A stretch of DNA of 64,000 nucleotides from NCBI GenBank assembly GCA_902620465.1, contig CACNIF010000005.1, positions 30,656 through 94,655 of the forward strand, given 5' to 3'. The position numbers and the translations under genes are program-made. The DNA comes from an uncultured Pelagibacteraceae bacterium. GTDB lineage: Bacteria > Pseudomonadota > Alphaproteobacteria > Pelagibacterales > Pelagibacteraceae. The number at the start of each line of letters is the position of its first letter. Position 1 is the stretch's first letter. Shown here piece after piece: positions 30,047-37,597 of the stretch. The notes beneath the pieces were generated by a model that saw nothing but the letters and a program-made list of their open reading frames with translations, was not told where the DNA came from and made no database searches.

Positions 30047-30989
30047 TTTTATTTAATGCATTATTTTTAAATATATTTGCTTCTCTGATATATCTTCTAA
30101 CCATTTGTGTTGTTTTATGACCTGTCATAGCCATTATGCTTCGCTCATCAGCGCCTGAATCAGCAGCTACTGTTGCAAAACCCGATCTTAAACTATGACC
30201 TGCATAATTTTTGTTTTCGATGCCTGCTATCTTTAAATACTCTTTCATTAATAAAACTACAGATTGGTCAGTTAATCTTTTGTTTGTTAGAGATAAACCC
30301 TTAGAAAATCTTCTAAAAATAGGTCCAGACTTAATTTTAGAAATTTCTAACCATTTTTTTAGATTTGTAACGGGACAATAAATTTCACTATCGAAGTAGG
30401 GTAGTCCTTTGATCATTCCTTCACCAAATTGATCTGTTTTTGATCTTTTAATGGTGATTTTAACACCCTCAGGTACAAATTCTAAGTCTTCATGATCGAT
30501 TGAAATAAGTTCATTTCGTCTAAATCCACCTCCAAAGCCAATTAAGATTATTGACTTGTCTCTAAATTTCTTAATAGCATCAATTTTTTGTTCATCTATT
30601 ACATTAATTATAGATTTTAAATGACTGATTAATATAGGTTTTTTACCTTTTTGAATACTTCCTTTCACCCTTTTTATTCCCATTAAGTTTTCAACAATGA
30701 TTGGATGTTTGGTGTCTAAATAATGCCCTTTTAGTTTATGCACCATGCTAATTGACACTAAACGTCTCCTTAAAGTGCTTATTTTTGAATTTTTAGAAAG
30801 GTGTGTAAGGTATAATGAAACTATTTTTGGCTCTGATGGCAAAGAGTTCAAACTATGCTTGGCACAAAATGCTCCAAAATCTTTAAAGTCTGACTTATAT
30901 GCTCTTAAGGTATTATTTGCTTTTGAGCTTTTGAGGTTATTTAAAGTTGCCTCATGAAGCGATTTTAGGTCTGTTGTCAGTTCATTCAT
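30036..30989 (-). CDS. Tyrosine recombinase / phage-type integrase
   Basis: A 317-aa recombinase with an N-terminal SAM-like core-binding domain (about 15-100) and a catalytic domain with the full residue set: Arg157/158 in GGGFRRNELIS, Lys184 in KRSKTD, His265-x-x-Arg268 in HSLRSGFAT, His291 in MTGHKTTQ and the nucleophile Tyr300 in VRRYIREA. It should cut and rejoin DNA at a specific site. It is not an obvious XerC/XerD by context, and no phage structural genes are nearby. A 19-bp inverted repeat lies 12 bases upstream of the start. Confidence 0.93.
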   Translation of the reverse strand: MNELTTDLKSLHEATLNNLKSSKANNTLRAYKSDFKDFGAFCAKHSLNSLPSEPKIVSLYLTHLSKNSKISTLRRRLVSISMVHKLKGHYLDTKHPIIVENLMGIKRVKGSIQKGKKPILISHLKSIINVIDEQKIDAIKKFRDKSIILIGFGGGFRRNELISIDHEDLEFVPEGVKITIKRSKTDQFGEGMIKGLPYFDSEIYCPVTNLKKWLEISKIKSGPIFRRFSKGLSLTNKRLTDQSVVLLMKEYLKIAGIENKNYAGHSLRSGFATVAADSGADERSIMAMTGHKTTQMVRRYIREANIFKNNALNKIKI

Positions 30990-31000
30990 ACAATTACTAT

Positions 31001-31019
31001 TGATAACAATTAATTATCA
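31001..31019. repeat. Inverted repeat upstream of integrase, TGATAA-N7-TTATCA
   Basis: TGATAACAATTAATTATCA is a near-perfect dyad centred 21 bases upstream of the integrase start codon, a position suiting an operator or a recombinase binding site. Its left part TGATAACAATT recurs exactly 300 bases away at 31301, inside the promoter of the structured RNA. Confidence 0.45.
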
Positions 31020-31070
31020 TTAGTAATATATCAAGTGATTTTTAATGTCAATAGTTTAAATTAAAAATAT

Positions 31071-31244
31071 ATGGGTTCAATTGATGGAGAAATTCCTGCG
31101 GTATGGTTTTTAATAAGTTCGATTGGATTTATTATTTTAAGTGTTATTCAGTATAAAAATACTGGTAAAAGTATAAATACAATATTTCTTTCAAGTATGG
31201 CGATTATATTCTTTGCAAGTTACCTAATATTGCTAACAAAATAG
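31071..31244 (+). CDS. Small membrane protein, 57 aa
   Basis: Too short for the ORF track. The frame starts MGSIDGEIPAVWFLISSIGF and has two hydrophobic segments (about residues 11-28 and 40-55) separated by a short polar turn (QYKNTGKS), i.e. a small hairpin membrane protein. It sits alone between the divergent integrase and the structured RNA. No family is recognised. The polar turn and clean start make it more credible than a chance T-rich frame. Confidence 0.5.
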   Translation: MGSIDGEIPAVWFLISSIGFIILSVIQYKNTGKSINTIFLSSMAIIFFASYLILLTK

Positions 31245-31302
31245 AGGTTATCCCCGAAATTCACAGAAAAATCATTTAATTATAAAAAACAACTATTTAG
31301 TG

Positions 31303-31332
31303 ATAACAATTTAAATTTCAGTCTGGTATAGT
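31303..31332 (+). promoter_or_regulatory. Extended -10 promoter of the structured RNA
   Basis: TGG-TATAGT at 31324-31332 is an extended -10 element; ATAACA lies 18 bases upstream as a 4/6 match to the -35 consensus. Predicted start is about 31338-31340, right before the first RNA hairpin. The -35 overlaps one copy of the TGATAACAATT repeat. Confidence 0.55.
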
Positions 31333-31338
31333 GAATTT

Positions 31339-31525
31339 AACTTAAGAGGCAACTCTTAACTGGCCAGCCAGAGAAAGGCCGAGAGGTTTAAGTCTGGAGG
31401 GCAGAAAGCCCTGTAAAGCAGCGCTTAACATACAGGGTGGTCGGTTCGGCGGTAGCGCATAAAACGACGAGCCATAAACTTCTGATCTTTGCACTGTAAA
31501 AAGTGTAAAGTATCAGGGTTTTTTT
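31339..31525 (+). ncRNA. Unclassified structured RNA (sRNA or leader of ogt)
   Basis: A GC-richer 187-nt island in A+T-rich DNA with no ORF. Helices seen directly: TTAAGAG-GCAA-CTCTTAA (31342-31359, GNRA tetraloop); CCAGA/TCTGG (31368-31372 with 31393-31397); AGGGC-AGAAA-GCCCT (31398-31412) or, instead, GCCCTGTA/TACAGGGT (31408-31415 with 31431-31438) enclosing AAGC/GCTT; GGTTCG/CGAGCC (31443-31448 with 31468-31473) enclosing GCG-GTAG-CGC; then a terminator. GCGCT (31421-31425) could also pair AGCGC (31454-31458). It has its own promoter. I compared it by eye with RNase P, tmRNA, SRP RNA, 6S and common riboswitches and found no match. The ogt start codon follows 4 bases after the terminator. 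Confidence 0.75.
31482..31525 (+). terminator. Strong rho-independent terminator
   Basis: CTGATCTTTGCACT pairs with AGTGTAAAG-T-ATCAG: 14 base pairs (one G-T) with a single bulged T and a GTAAAA loop, followed by GGG and seven T residues. It ends 4 bases before the ogt ATG. Confidence 0.88.
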
Positions 31526-31529
31526 CTTT

Positions 31530-31808
31530 ATGAAACCCCTACTTGGTACAAAATTTCAATTAAAGGTTTGGAAATATCTTATTTCTATACCAAAAGGTAG
31601 TGTAAAAACATACAAACAAGTAGCAATTGCCATTAAAAGCCCTAAATCAGCCCGTGCAGTTGCAAATGCCTGTGCTAAAAACCCTTATGCCCCAAAAATA
31701 CCTTGTCATAGAGTGATTAGGTCGGATGGAGGTCTTGGTGGCTATTCTGGAAAAGGTGGAGTAAGGCAAAAGCTCAAATTACTTAGATCTGAAAAAGTAT
31801 CTATTTAA
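31530..31808 (+). CDS. ogt: Minimal O6-alkylguanine-DNA alkyltransferase
   Basis: A 92-aa protein that is only the C-terminal DNA-binding/active-site domain of Ogt/MGMT: FQLKVWKYLISIPKGSVKTYKQVA, the Arg-finger region SARAVANACAKNP and the active-site PCHRVI with acceptor Cys59, then GGLGGYSGG-like residues. The N-terminal domain is missing altogether, as in alkyltransferase-like proteins, but unlike those the reactive Cys is kept, so suicide repair of O6-alkylguanine is possible. The gene begins 4 bases after an intrinsic terminator, implying read-through, anti-termination or an internal promoter. Confidence 0.9.
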   Translation: MKPLLGTKFQLKVWKYLISIPKGSVKTYKQVAIAIKSPKSARAVANACAKNPYAPKIPCHRVIRSDGGLGGYSGKGGVRQKLKLLRSEKVSI

Positions 31809-32273
31809 TGCTATTTTTGACCTTTTTTAAGTTAAAAAAGTAAGTAAAATCAACCTTTTTTAACCCTTTTACGTGATTTCTTCCTAAATAACATAATTCA
31901 CCCTTTAGTTGTATCATATATTAGCCTATACTAAAAATAGACCCCTCTACGGGCGTTTAAATGCTATATTCAATTAGTGCATCGCTCTACTATTCAGCTA
32001 TATCAATGCTTTTAGACTGCCCTATTTTTAGATAATTTTTATTACCACAATCGAAAAAAAGTCTCTATTTTAAAGTGTTATTTGATGTTTTTCATAATTT
32101 GCTACAAATCTCTATTCTTGCTCAGCATATTAATGAAATTTTAACATTAAATAATTAAAAGTATTCAAAAAATTATAAATTACTATATTAATAAAATAAT
32201 TTAAATACAATAGTTTACAAGTAATACTTAATGTAATACTTTAGATAATAGTAAATAAATAATACCTATTATT
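31809..32273. other. 465-base intergenic region, longest non-coding gap
   Basis: No ORF of useful length on either strand. It holds the T-rich repeats just after ogt, a GC-richer core at about 31941-32021, and very A+T-rich DNA (32110-32273) before the 3' end of the minus-strand EamA gene. A perfect 10-bp inverted repeat CTAAAAATAG (31931-31940) / CTATTTTTAG (32022-32031) encloses the GC-richer core, and GCTATAT-CAAT motifs recur inside. A second small RNA is possible but not demonstrated. Confidence 0.5.
31821..31864 (+). repeat. CCTTTTTTAA repeats forming alternative hairpins after ogt
   Basis: CCTTTTTTAA occurs at 31821-31830 and 31854-31863, with the complementary GTTAAAAAAG at 31831-31840 between them, which can pair with either copy (10 bp with the second). 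It may act as a weak terminator for ogt, though it lacks G-C pairs. Confidence 0.3.
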
Positions 32274-33119
32274 TTACTTTTTTATTAAGTTTTCTCTTTT
32301 TGAAATATAGATACCACTTAATACAATAATAAATAAACCCAAGAAAGTCCAATTATCGGGGAAATCAATAAAGAAATAATAACCTATAATTATGTTTGTA
32401 ATAATTTCAAAGTAACTCAATGGAGCTAATTTAGAGGCATCAGCATATTTAAGGGACAATATAAGAAAAAAATGGCCTAAACATGCAAAAATACCTATCG
32501 CAGCCATTATAGACCACTGATTAAAATTAGGTTTAACCCAAACAAATGGCATCACAAAAGATATAATTATGGCCCCTACTACACCAGTTAATAATAAAGT
32601 TAATAAAGGATTGTCTGACGTGCTCAATTTACGAGTAATAATTAGATAAAAGCCATACATTACACCTGTTCCAAGCGCAGCAATACTTGCTAAATTTATT
32701 TCAACAAAACCAGGCCTTATAACTACTAATGAACCTATAAACCCTATAATAACTGCAGACCATCTCCTAACTCCAACTCTCTCACCTAAAAAAATTGGAG
32801 AAAAAGCAGTTACAATTAAAGGAGCAACAAAAGCCAAAGTTAGTGCTTTAGCTAAAGAAATAATCGAAATTGCATAAAAGAAACAAATATTAGCTGTTAA
32901 AAGAATTATCCCTCTCGTAATTTGTAATTTTGGTTTATCAGACCACACAAGATTTTTTCTAAAAAATAAGAACATAATTGGAAAAACAAATACAACGGTA
33001 AAAAAATATCTTGCCCAAGTTATTTGTAAGACTGGAAGATCAGCACTTAAATATTTTGCAAATCCATCCATAATTGGAAGCATTACCCAGGCCAATAGAT
33101 TGAAAGTTATAGCCTTCAT
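32274..33119 (-). CDS. EamA/DMT family permease
   Basis: A 281-aa inner-membrane protein with about ten hydrophobic segments in two EamA repeats; FYAISIISLAKALTLAFVAPLIVTAFSP and AIGIFACLGHFFLILSLKYADASKLAPLSYFEIITN are typical of the family. The substrate is not predictable. It is 18 bases downstream of the AEC permease on the same strand. Confidence 0.88.
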   Translation of the reverse strand: MKAITFNLLAWVMLPIMDGFAKYLSADLPVLQITWARYFFTVVFVFPIMFLFFRKNLVWSDKPKLQITRGIILLTANICFFYAISIISLAKALTLAFVAPLIVTAFSPIFLGERVGVRRWSAVIIGFIGSLVVIRPGFVEINLASIAALGTGVMYGFYLIITRKLSTSDNPLLTLLLTGVVGAIIISFVMPFVWVKPNFNQWSIMAAIGIFACLGHFFLILSLKYADASKLAPLSYFEIITNIIIGYYFFIDFPDNWTFLGLFIIVLSGIYISKRENLIKK

Positions 33120-33137
33120 CTGTTAAGAGGATATATA

Positions 33138-34040
33138 TTAATTAAAGTATTTTAAAGCAAAGAATACTACTATTGGAACGGTTATAAACGACATCAGTGT
33201 CGAAACAACAATAGTACTAGCAACACTATCAACAATCTTTTTAGGAGAATATATAGAAGCAACAAGATAATTAAGAACAGCACTTGGCATTGAACATTGA
33301 ATTAGTAAAACACCTGCCGCAAATCCCTCTAGATTAAAATATAAAATCAATAGATATCCAATTATAGGGCCAATGATTACTCGTCCTATAGAGGAAAATA
33401 TTGCTTTATTAAGTGAAAAAACCTTTAGTCTTGTTAGAGCAATTCCTAAAGACATTAAAATTAAAAATATTGTAGCATACATTAATAGAAAGGTGGTATT
33501 CTCAACAAACCCTGGAAGTTCAAAATCGTAATAAAGCAAAAACACGGAAATTATTATTGCGTAAAATGGAGGGCTTTTAAGTATAACGTCTAAACTAAAT
33601 TTTCTATCAGCAAGAAATACACCTAGTGTAAAATGGCATAAAATAATTAAAGCAGATATTGCGGCTGAAACTCCAAGTCCTTGCGAACCATAAGCAAACA
33701 AACATATAGGCAAGCCCATATTTCCAGTATTTGGCATTGTTAGTGGAGGTAATTCTCTTATAATATCTTTAGTGTTTAGTAGAAATAGTATTATAACTCC
33801 AGTAATCATAAAACCAACAATAGCTAGCGCGTAATACCAAAAATAATTTAAAAAAATATTGAAAGAGATATTAACTGGATTTAACGCATAAATAATCATT
33901 GCTGGAGTTCCAACGTTAGCTGCAAAATTGGTAATGAAAGTTGTATCTATTTTAGGATTTTTTTTACCTAAATAATATCCAATACCAACTACAAAAAATA
34001 CTGGGAATAAAACCTCAAAAAGTTTTATATAAATATCCAT
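33138..34040 (-). CDS. AEC family (auxin-efflux-carrier-like) transporter
   Basis: A 300-aa protein of about ten hydrophobic segments with the AEC features NFAANVGTPAMIIYALNP and PNTGNMGLPICLFAYG (discontinuous helix motif) and QCSMPSAVLNYLVAS. Bacterial members export or import organic anions such as malonate or malate. Its start overlaps the hom stop by one base, so it is read with the amino-acid genes upstream. Confidence 0.88.
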   Translation of the reverse strand: MDIYIKLFEVLFPVFFVVGIGYYLGKKNPKIDTTFITNFAANVGTPAMIIYALNPVNISFNIFLNYFWYYALAIVGFMITGVIILFLLNTKDIIRELPPLTMPNTGNMGLPICLFAYGSQGLGVSAAISALIILCHFTLGVFLADRKFSLDVILKSPPFYAIIISVFLLYYDFELPGFVENTTFLLMYATIFLILMSLGIALTRLKVFSLNKAIFSSIGRVIIGPIIGYLLILYFNLEGFAAGVLLIQCSMPSAVLNYLVASIYSPKKIVDSVASTIVVSTLMSFITVPIVVFFALKYFN

Positions 34041-35332
34041 TAATTATATAATCGAATTAATGTTGGAGCTCTAAGAATATTCTTGTTTTTTCTAAATATA
34101 GTCAAGCAATTACTAGCATTCTTCTCAGAAGTTTTGTGGGTAATAATGACTATTGTCGCCTTTTTATTTTTTTTATCTGGTGTCTGAATTATTCTTTTTA
34201 CAGAAATCTTATACTTAGCTAATCTGTTTGTTATAAGAGAAAGAACGCCTTGTTTGTCATTTACCTCAAATCTAAGATACAAAGAATTAGTATAATTATC
34301 ATTATTAAATGATTTAAGAGATTTTCTTTTTTTTGAGGATAAACCAAAAGGATACTTAATATTTCCTCTCAAAATTGACAATAAATCAGACAATAAAGAA
34401 GATGATGTTGGACCCGGGCCAGCACCCTCGCCTTGCAGGACACTCTCACCTATTGGTTTACCCTCTATAATAACAGCATTCATAACCCCATTAACATTTC
34501 CAATATAAGTATTCTTACTGACTAAACATGGATGCACAGTTTCAAATAATCTATTATTAATTATTTGAGAGATACCAAGAAGTTTAACTCTTAATCCTAA
34601 TTGACCAGCGATCTTAATGTCCTTTAAATCAATATTTTCAATACCTTGCATTATACATTTATGTTTAGAAATTTTTGTATTAAACGAAAGTGCAGATAAA
34701 ATTCTTACTTTTGCAAACGCATCAAATCCATTTAGATCAAGTTTTGGGTTTCCTGGCTCTGCATAGCCAAGTTGTTGTGCTTTTTGTAAAACTTTATTAA
34801 AGTTTTCGTTACTATTTTCCATTTCAGATAAGATATAGTTGGTTGTTCCATTTAAAATTCCGTAAACTTTATCGATTTTATTTGTTGCTAAACCTTCCTT
34901 AATCGTTCTTAAGATTGGGATCCCTCCTGCAACAGAGGCTTCAAATTCTAAATTTACATTATTTTTTTCAGCAAGTTTTGCTAAACGATCCCCATGTTTT
35001 GCAATTAAAGCTTTGTTAGGTGTTATGACGTGTATTTTATTTTTAAGAGCAGTTTCGACGATCTTTTTTGAAATACCGTCAGATTGACCTATGCATTCAA
35101 ATAATACATCTATTTTTTTATCTCTAAAAATTTGAATTGGTTTCTTAAAAAAGATATTTTTTTGAATTTGAAATCTTCTTTTTTTGTTCCTATTTCTTGC
35201 TGATATAGCAGCAATATTAATTTTTTTTCCAGTTTTTCTCTCAATTTCTTTTTTTTTGGACCTCAACTCATTGTAAAGGTAAATACCTATTTGTCCTAAA
35301 CCAATTATTGCAATATTTACTAAATTTTTCAT
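34040..35332 (-). CDS. hom: Homoserine dehydrogenase
   Basis: A 430-aa NAD(P)-dependent enzyme making homoserine for threonine and methionine. N-terminal Rossmann motif GLGQIGIYLYNEL, the catalytic domain with GILNGTTNYILSEM and GYAEPGNPKLDLNGFDAFAKVRIL, and a C-terminal ACT domain (about 345-430, YLRFEVNDKQGVLSLITNRLAKYKISVKRI) for feedback control. It overlaps the small lipoprotein gene by 4 bases. Confidence 0.96.
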   Translation of the reverse strand: MKNLVNIAIIGLGQIGIYLYNELRSKKKEIERKTGKKINIAAISARNRNKKRRFQIQKNIFFKKPIQIFRDKKIDVLFECIGQSDGISKKIVETALKNKIHVITPNKALIAKHGDRLAKLAEKNNVNLEFEASVAGGIPILRTIKEGLATNKIDKVYGILNGTTNYILSEMENSNENFNKVLQKAQQLGYAEPGNPKLDLNGFDAFAKVRILSALSFNTKISKHKCIMQGIENIDLKDIKIAGQLGLRVKLLGISQIINNRLFETVHPCLVSKNTYIGNVNGVMNAVIIEGKPIGESVLQGEGAGPGPTSSSLLSDLLSILRGNIKYPFGLSSKKRKSLKSFNNDNYTNSLYLRFEVNDKQGVLSLITNRLAKYKISVKRIIQTPDKKNKKATIVIITHKTSEKNASNCLTIFRKNKNILRAPTLIRLYN

Positions 35333-35556
35333 CTTGTTATATCAGGATATTTACTTTTTTTAATATAATCATCTATATAAATCTTGTACTCATCTAGAGA
35401 CATTAATGTAATATCATTTGATTTTTTAATTATTTTAGCCAAGTTTTTTTGTTCTTTAACTTTTTTTTTGTTGTGTTCATTCCAATAAGCAGAATCATTA
35501 TTAAAAGAACATGATTGGAAGATGATTAAAATTAAAATTAGATTTATTTTTTTCAT
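35329..35556 (-). CDS. Small lipoprotein, 75 aa
   Basis: The leader MKKINLILILIIFQSC ends in a lipobox-like FQSC (Cys16); the rest is short, charged and helical (NEHNKKKVKEQKNLAKIIKK) with no recognised domain. It overlaps argC and hom by 4 bases each (ATGA type), so it is translated within their operon. Function is unknown. Confidence 0.75.
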   Translation of the reverse strand: MKKINLILILIIFQSCSFNNDSAYWNEHNKKKVKEQKNLAKIIKKSNDITLMSLDEYKIYIDDYIKKSKYPDITR

Positions 35557-36575
35557 ATAAGTCCAGTTTTTAAAGGAAATCCAAACTTTAAATTCATGTT
35601 TTGTATACCTTGACCAGATCCACCCTTGATAAGATTATCTATTGTTGAAAGAATAATTAACTTATTTTTATATTTTGTCTTACATACTGATATATGACAT
35701 TTGTTAGTATTTATTACATCATTAGTACTTATTAAAGTATCATTTTTTAGAATTTTGATAAAAATATCATTCTTATAATAATTTTCTAAAACTTTTTTGA
35801 TTTTGTTTTGAGAAACATTTTTGTTGACCTCAACATAAATTGTACTCAAGATTCCTCTAAACATTGGTGTTAGGTGTGGAGTGAAATTAAATTCAATTTT
35901 TTTGTTTGAATATTCTTTTAAAGTTTGCCCTATTTCTGAATTGTGTCTATGGAACCCAACTCCATAAGCACTAATTGACTCATATAAATTTTGATCTTTA
36001 TATTTTTTGTGAACTCCTCTACCTGCACCTGAATAACCTGATTTAGAATCAATTATAATGTTCTTTAATTGTATCATTTTTTTTTGAACTAATGGAATTA
36101 AAGGTAACAAGATAGATGTTGGGTAACATCCAGGACAAGCAATTATATTAAATTTTTTAACCTCTTGTTTTGAAATTTCTGGTAAGGAATAAATACTTTT
36201 TTTAATATTTTGAATTGATTTATGTTTTTGTTTATACCACTTATAATACTCAGAAGCTTTTTTTAGTCTAAAATCTGCAGCTAAATCAATTAACACATTA
36301 TTTTTTTTTAAATAATTTGAAATTTCCTGAGCTTCACCATTGGGAAGTGCTGTAAAAATTATGTCAATTTCATTAAGATATTTTTTATTAAATTTTACAA
36401 TTTTTGGTAATTTTTTATCAATTAAAGATTTATCAAAATATGAAATCTTTTTTCCAACAGAAGAATTTCCACAAAGATATTTAATTTTTACATATCTATG
36501 TTTGACTAACAATTTAATTAATTGAATACCAATATATCCAGTCGATCCAGAAATTAATACATTAAGCTTAGGCAT
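35553..36575 (-). CDS. argC: N-acetyl-gamma-glutamyl-phosphate reductase
   Basis: A 340-aa reductase of arginine synthesis that makes N-acetylglutamate semialdehyde. Rossmann motif SGSTGYIGIQLIKLL, the catalytic region IACPGCYPTSILLPL (Cys) and GFHRHNSEIGQTL are clear, along with DSKSGYSGAGRG. It precedes the lipoprotein and hom and follows the S9/L13 genes on the same strand. Confidence 0.96.
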   Translation of the reverse strand: MPKLNVLISGSTGYIGIQLIKLLVKHRYVKIKYLCGNSSVGKKISYFDKSLIDKKLPKIVKFNKKYLNEIDIIFTALPNGEAQEISNYLKKNNVLIDLAADFRLKKASEYYKWYKQKHKSIQNIKKSIYSLPEISKQEVKKFNIIACPGCYPTSILLPLIPLVQKKMIQLKNIIIDSKSGYSGAGRGVHKKYKDQNLYESISAYGVGFHRHNSEIGQTLKEYSNKKIEFNFTPHLTPMFRGILSTIYVEVNKNVSQNKIKKVLENYYKNDIFIKILKNDTLISTNDVINTNKCHISVCKTKYKNKLIILSTIDNLIKGGSGQGIQNMNLKFGFPLKTGLI

Positions 36576-36608
36576 TTTTTATTATAACAGTTAATTATTA
36601 AAAGAAAA

Positions 36609-37046
36609 TTATCTTTTAGAAAACTGGAAACTTCTTCTCGCTTTTTTTCTTCCAGGTTTTTTTCTTTCAACGGCACGAGAATCACGTGTGGTTAATTTCT
36701 CAGTTCTAAGTGATGTTTTGAAATTTTCATCAAATAAAACTAAAGCTTTAGAAATTCCATGAACCATTGCTCCAGCTTGACCTGTTGGTCCCCCACCCTT
36801 TACATTACATCTAACATCAAAATCAGTAGGTTGTTTAATCATTTCAAAGGGTTTTGTTATTTGCATTTTATGATTATCGCTTGAAAAATATTCGCTATAA
36901 AGTTTTCCATTAACATAAATTTTACCAGAACCTTTTTTAAGCCAAACTTTTGCAATTGAAGTTTTTCTTCTGCCAGTAGCATATTTGCTATCTTTAAAAT
37001 CTAATTTTAACTTTATTTTTTTTTGATTTTGTTGAACACTTTCCAT
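36609..37046 (-). CDS. rpsI: 30S ribosomal protein S9
   Basis: 145 aa with YATGRRKTSIAKVWLKKGSGKIYVNG, QAGAMVHGISKALV and the C-terminal KKPGRKKARRSFQFSKR tail whose end reaches the P-site tRNA. It starts 1 base after the rplM stop, the standard L13-S9 pair. Confidence 0.98.
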   Translation of the reverse strand: MESVQQNQKKIKLKLDFKDSKYATGRRKTSIAKVWLKKGSGKIYVNGKLYSEYFSSDNHKMQITKPFEMIKQPTDFDVRCNVKGGGPTGQAGAMVHGISKALVLFDENFKTSLRTEKLTTRDSRAVERKKPGRKKARRSFQFSKR

Positions 37047-37047
37047 A

Positions 37048-37506
37048 TTAATTTCTTACAATATTCTTATTATTCAGCTTATTTAGTTCTATTACTTTAG
37101 GATTTTGAGCACTATGTGGATGACTTTCACCAGTGTAAATTTTTAACTTGGAAAGCTGCTCTCTACCTAGTACTCCAGTAGGTAGCATTCTTTTTACAGC
37201 CAATTTTAAAATCTCACCTGGTTTTTTTTGTCTAAGTTTTTCAGGGGTAGTTTCTTTGATTCCGCCAGGATGACCGGTGTGTTTGTAGTATTTTTTATTC
37301 TGAAATTTTTTTCCTGTAAATCTTATTTGTTCAATATTTTTAACAACAACAAAATCCCCACTATTCATATGTGGTGTATAAGTAGTTTTATTTTTTCCTC
37401 TTATAATTTTTGATATTACTGTAGCGAGTCTACCTACAACTGCATTAGTTGCATCGATCTCATACCATGATGGTGATAATTGCTCTTTTTTGATAAATTT
37501 AGTCAT
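37048..37506 (-). CDS. rplM: 50S ribosomal protein L13
   Basis: About 152 aa from the ATG at 37506 (MTKFIKKEQLSPSWYEIDA); the ORF-track start 39 bases upstream adds MTISHLSVLIRQF, which is not seen in L13 and is probably leader. The core blocks VGRLATVISKIIRGK, HTGHPGGIKE and GMLPxGVLGRE-like residues (RMLPTGVLGREQLSKLKIY) are intact. It is divergent from metY. Confidence 0.97.
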   Translation of the reverse strand: MTKFIKKEQLSPSWYEIDATNAVVGRLATVISKIIRGKNKTTYTPHMNSGDFVVVKNIEQIRFTGKKFQNKKYYKHTGHPGGIKETTPEKLRQKKPGEILKLAVKRMLPTGVLGREQLSKLKIYTGESHPHSAQNPKVIELNKLNNKNIVRN

Positions 37507-37597
37507 GAATTGCCGGATTAATACTGATAAATGTGATATTGTCAATTTATATTAATATTGATAGTTAGTTATTAATATTTAAAATCAAGGAAAATTT

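Noticed and set aside
31339-31525. RNase P RNA, tmRNA, SRP RNA, 6S RNA, glycine/cobalamin/SAH riboswitch
   Set aside because: None of their conserved cores (for example GAGGAAAGTCC, a tRNA-like CCA end with tag ORF, GGAAGxAGCC) is present by eye.
37507-37597. SAM-II/SAM-V riboswitch upstream of metY
   Set aside because: The short leader lacks the conserved SAM-II/SAM-V core; only a Shine-Dalgarno and A+T-rich promoter DNA are seen.
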